DNA of 56,206 bases, taken from positions 1 through 56,206 of the forward strand of contig JAUVVA010000009.1 in NCBI GenBank assembly GCA_030604905.1, read 5' to 3'. The notes under the pieces are model-generated. The model was not told where the DNA came from, made no database searches, and worked only from the letters and a program-made list of their open reading frames with translations. Positions 55,561-56,206 of this stretch are shown one piece after another (position 1 is the stretch's first letter; each line of letters starts with the position of its first letter). The position numbers and the translations under genes were made by a program. The stretch comes from Verrucomicrobiota bacterium (lineage in GTDB: Bacteria > Verrucomicrobiota > Verrucomicrobiia > Opitutales > Opitutaceae).

Positions 55561-56206
55561 CTACAGCTTCGGAAACTTCACCCACTTGGCGCCGAGCTTG
55601 GAGCTCTTCACCACCGTCTCGATGAAGGCCATGCCCTCGACGCCGTCCTCGATCGTGGGATAGTCGAGGTCCTTCGGTAGTTTCTTTCCGGATACCTCGG
55701 CGCGGATGGCGCGGAAGGCCTCGCGGTAGAGGTTGCCGAAGGCCTCGAGGTAGCCCTCGGGGTGGCCGGCGGGGATGCGGGTGGCGGCCTTGGCGGCCTC
55801 GCTGGTGATGTAGCCGTTGCCGCGGCCGTAGATCTCGGTCGGGCGGTCGGGGTAGGTGACGAGGAGCTGGTTGGGGTGCTCCTGCTGCCAGGAGAGGCCG
55901 GCCTTTTCGCCATAGACGCGGATGTTGAGGCCGTTTTCCACGCCGACGCTGATCTGGGAGCTGTGGAGCACGCCCTTGGCGCCGCCCTTGAAGCGGAGGA
56001 GGACGTTGCCGTCGTCGTCGAGCTGACGGCCCTTCACGAAGGTGGTGAGGTCGGCGCAGAGTTCCTCAATGTGCAGCCCGGTGATGTAGCGGGCGAGGTT
56101 CTCGGCGTGCGTGCCGATGTCGCCCATGCAGCCGGCGGCGCCGGAGCGCTTGGGGTCGGTGCGCCAGGCGGCCTGCTTTTGCTCACTCTTTTCGAGGGCG
56201 GTGGAG
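55561..56206 (-). CDS. Gfo/Idh/MocA-family oxidoreductase, C-terminal part (cut by window edge)
   Basis: The last 214 residues of a sugar or cyclitol dehydrogenase. The catalytic and C-terminal domain reads [20 protein letters not shown], which carries the usual GxxGDIGTHA motif, then [20 protein letters not shown] and [20 protein letters not shown]. The NAD-binding Rossmann part lies outside the window. Such enzymes oxidise inositols or sugars with NAD(P). The frame is open to the edge with no need of the internal Met at 56127. A large inverted repeat follows its stop. Confidence 0.9.
   Translation of the reverse strand, partial: STALEKSEQKQAAWRTDPKRSGAAGCMGDIGTHAENLARYITGLHIEELCADLTTFVKGRQLDDDGNVLLRFKGGAKGVLHSSQISVGVENGLNIRVYGEKAGLSWQQEHPNQLLVTYPDRPTEIYGRGNGYITSEAAKAATRIPAGHPEGYLEAFGNLYREAFRAIRAEVSGKKLPKDLDYPTIEDGVEGMAFIETVVKSSKLGAKWVKFPKL

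Overview
The window is about 56 kb of very GC-rich DNA. It most resembles a verrucomicrobial, Opitutaceae-like heterotroph. The reasons are secreted proteins ending in a PEP-CTERM signal of the PEPSAFAALxGLGAL-RRRR type, an exosortase, N-methylated pseudopilin-like proteins beside glycan genes, LacI regulators beside glycoside hydrolases, and several families of short intergenic repeats. Taxonomy is inferred from gene content only. No rRNA, tRNA, IS element or CRISPR array was seen. Nearly all genes are on the minus strand; the plus-strand exceptions lie at about 15.1 kb, 35.5 kb and 52.3-55.1 kb.

Region 1 (1-14.8 kb, all minus) is a nitrogen-scavenging cluster. In transcription order it reads chemoreceptor, PAS histidine kinase, response regulator, then a three-gene SsuABC/TauABC-like ABC transporter, a creatininase-family amidohydrolase, a GlnT-type (class III) glutamine synthetase homologue, a NikR-like regulator, two DUF1989 proteins and a urea/guanidine carboxylase cut by the left edge. 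The two DUF1989 genes next to the carboxylase fit the guanidine pathway (guanidine carboxylase plus carboxyguanidine deiminase) better than plain urea use. A near-consensus sigma-54 promoter lies just upstream of the transporter, inside an 11-bp inverted repeat.

Region 2 (15.1-24.2 kb) is a first polysaccharide module: a LacI regulator, a heparinase II/III-like lyase, a PEP-CTERM protein, a CE2-like SGNH esterase, a secreted GH5-like glycosidase, a stand-alone copy of its N-terminal carbohydrate-binding-like module, and a pseudopilin-like protein. Two upstream regions share a TTACCGTAA core.

Region 3 (24.5-30.3 kb) has a HIT protein, an unusual GHMP-kinase/UDP-sugar-pyrophosphorylase fusion paired with a GalU-like nucleotidyltransferase, and a rhomboid protease.

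Region 4 (30.7-42.2 kb) looks like a xyloglucan-type utilisation locus: two GH74-like proteins, a GH31 enzyme, a divergent LacI regulator, a pseudopilin and two further secreted proteins. One of the GH74 proteins carries at its C-terminus the same roughly 230-residue domain that forms the two stand-alone secreted proteins beside it. A near-identical 16-bp operator-like sequence occurs at three of the promoters, giving a predicted regulon.

Region 5 (42.3-56.2 kb) holds a multidomain subtilisin, a conserved protein of unknown role, a thioredoxin-fold protein with an SHD1-like domain, an EF-hand membrane protein and a lipoprotein. Then comes a plus-strand operon of an exosortase with two uncharacterised secreted proteins, and finally a Gfo/Idh/MocA oxidoreductase cut by the right edge. 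The exosortase is the likely processing enzyme for the PEP-CTERM proteins of regions 2 and 4.

The spacers are full of repeats. One family encodes the peptide GHWSLVIGHS when read through, and it appears to have supplied the hydrophobic core of the esterase signal peptide.
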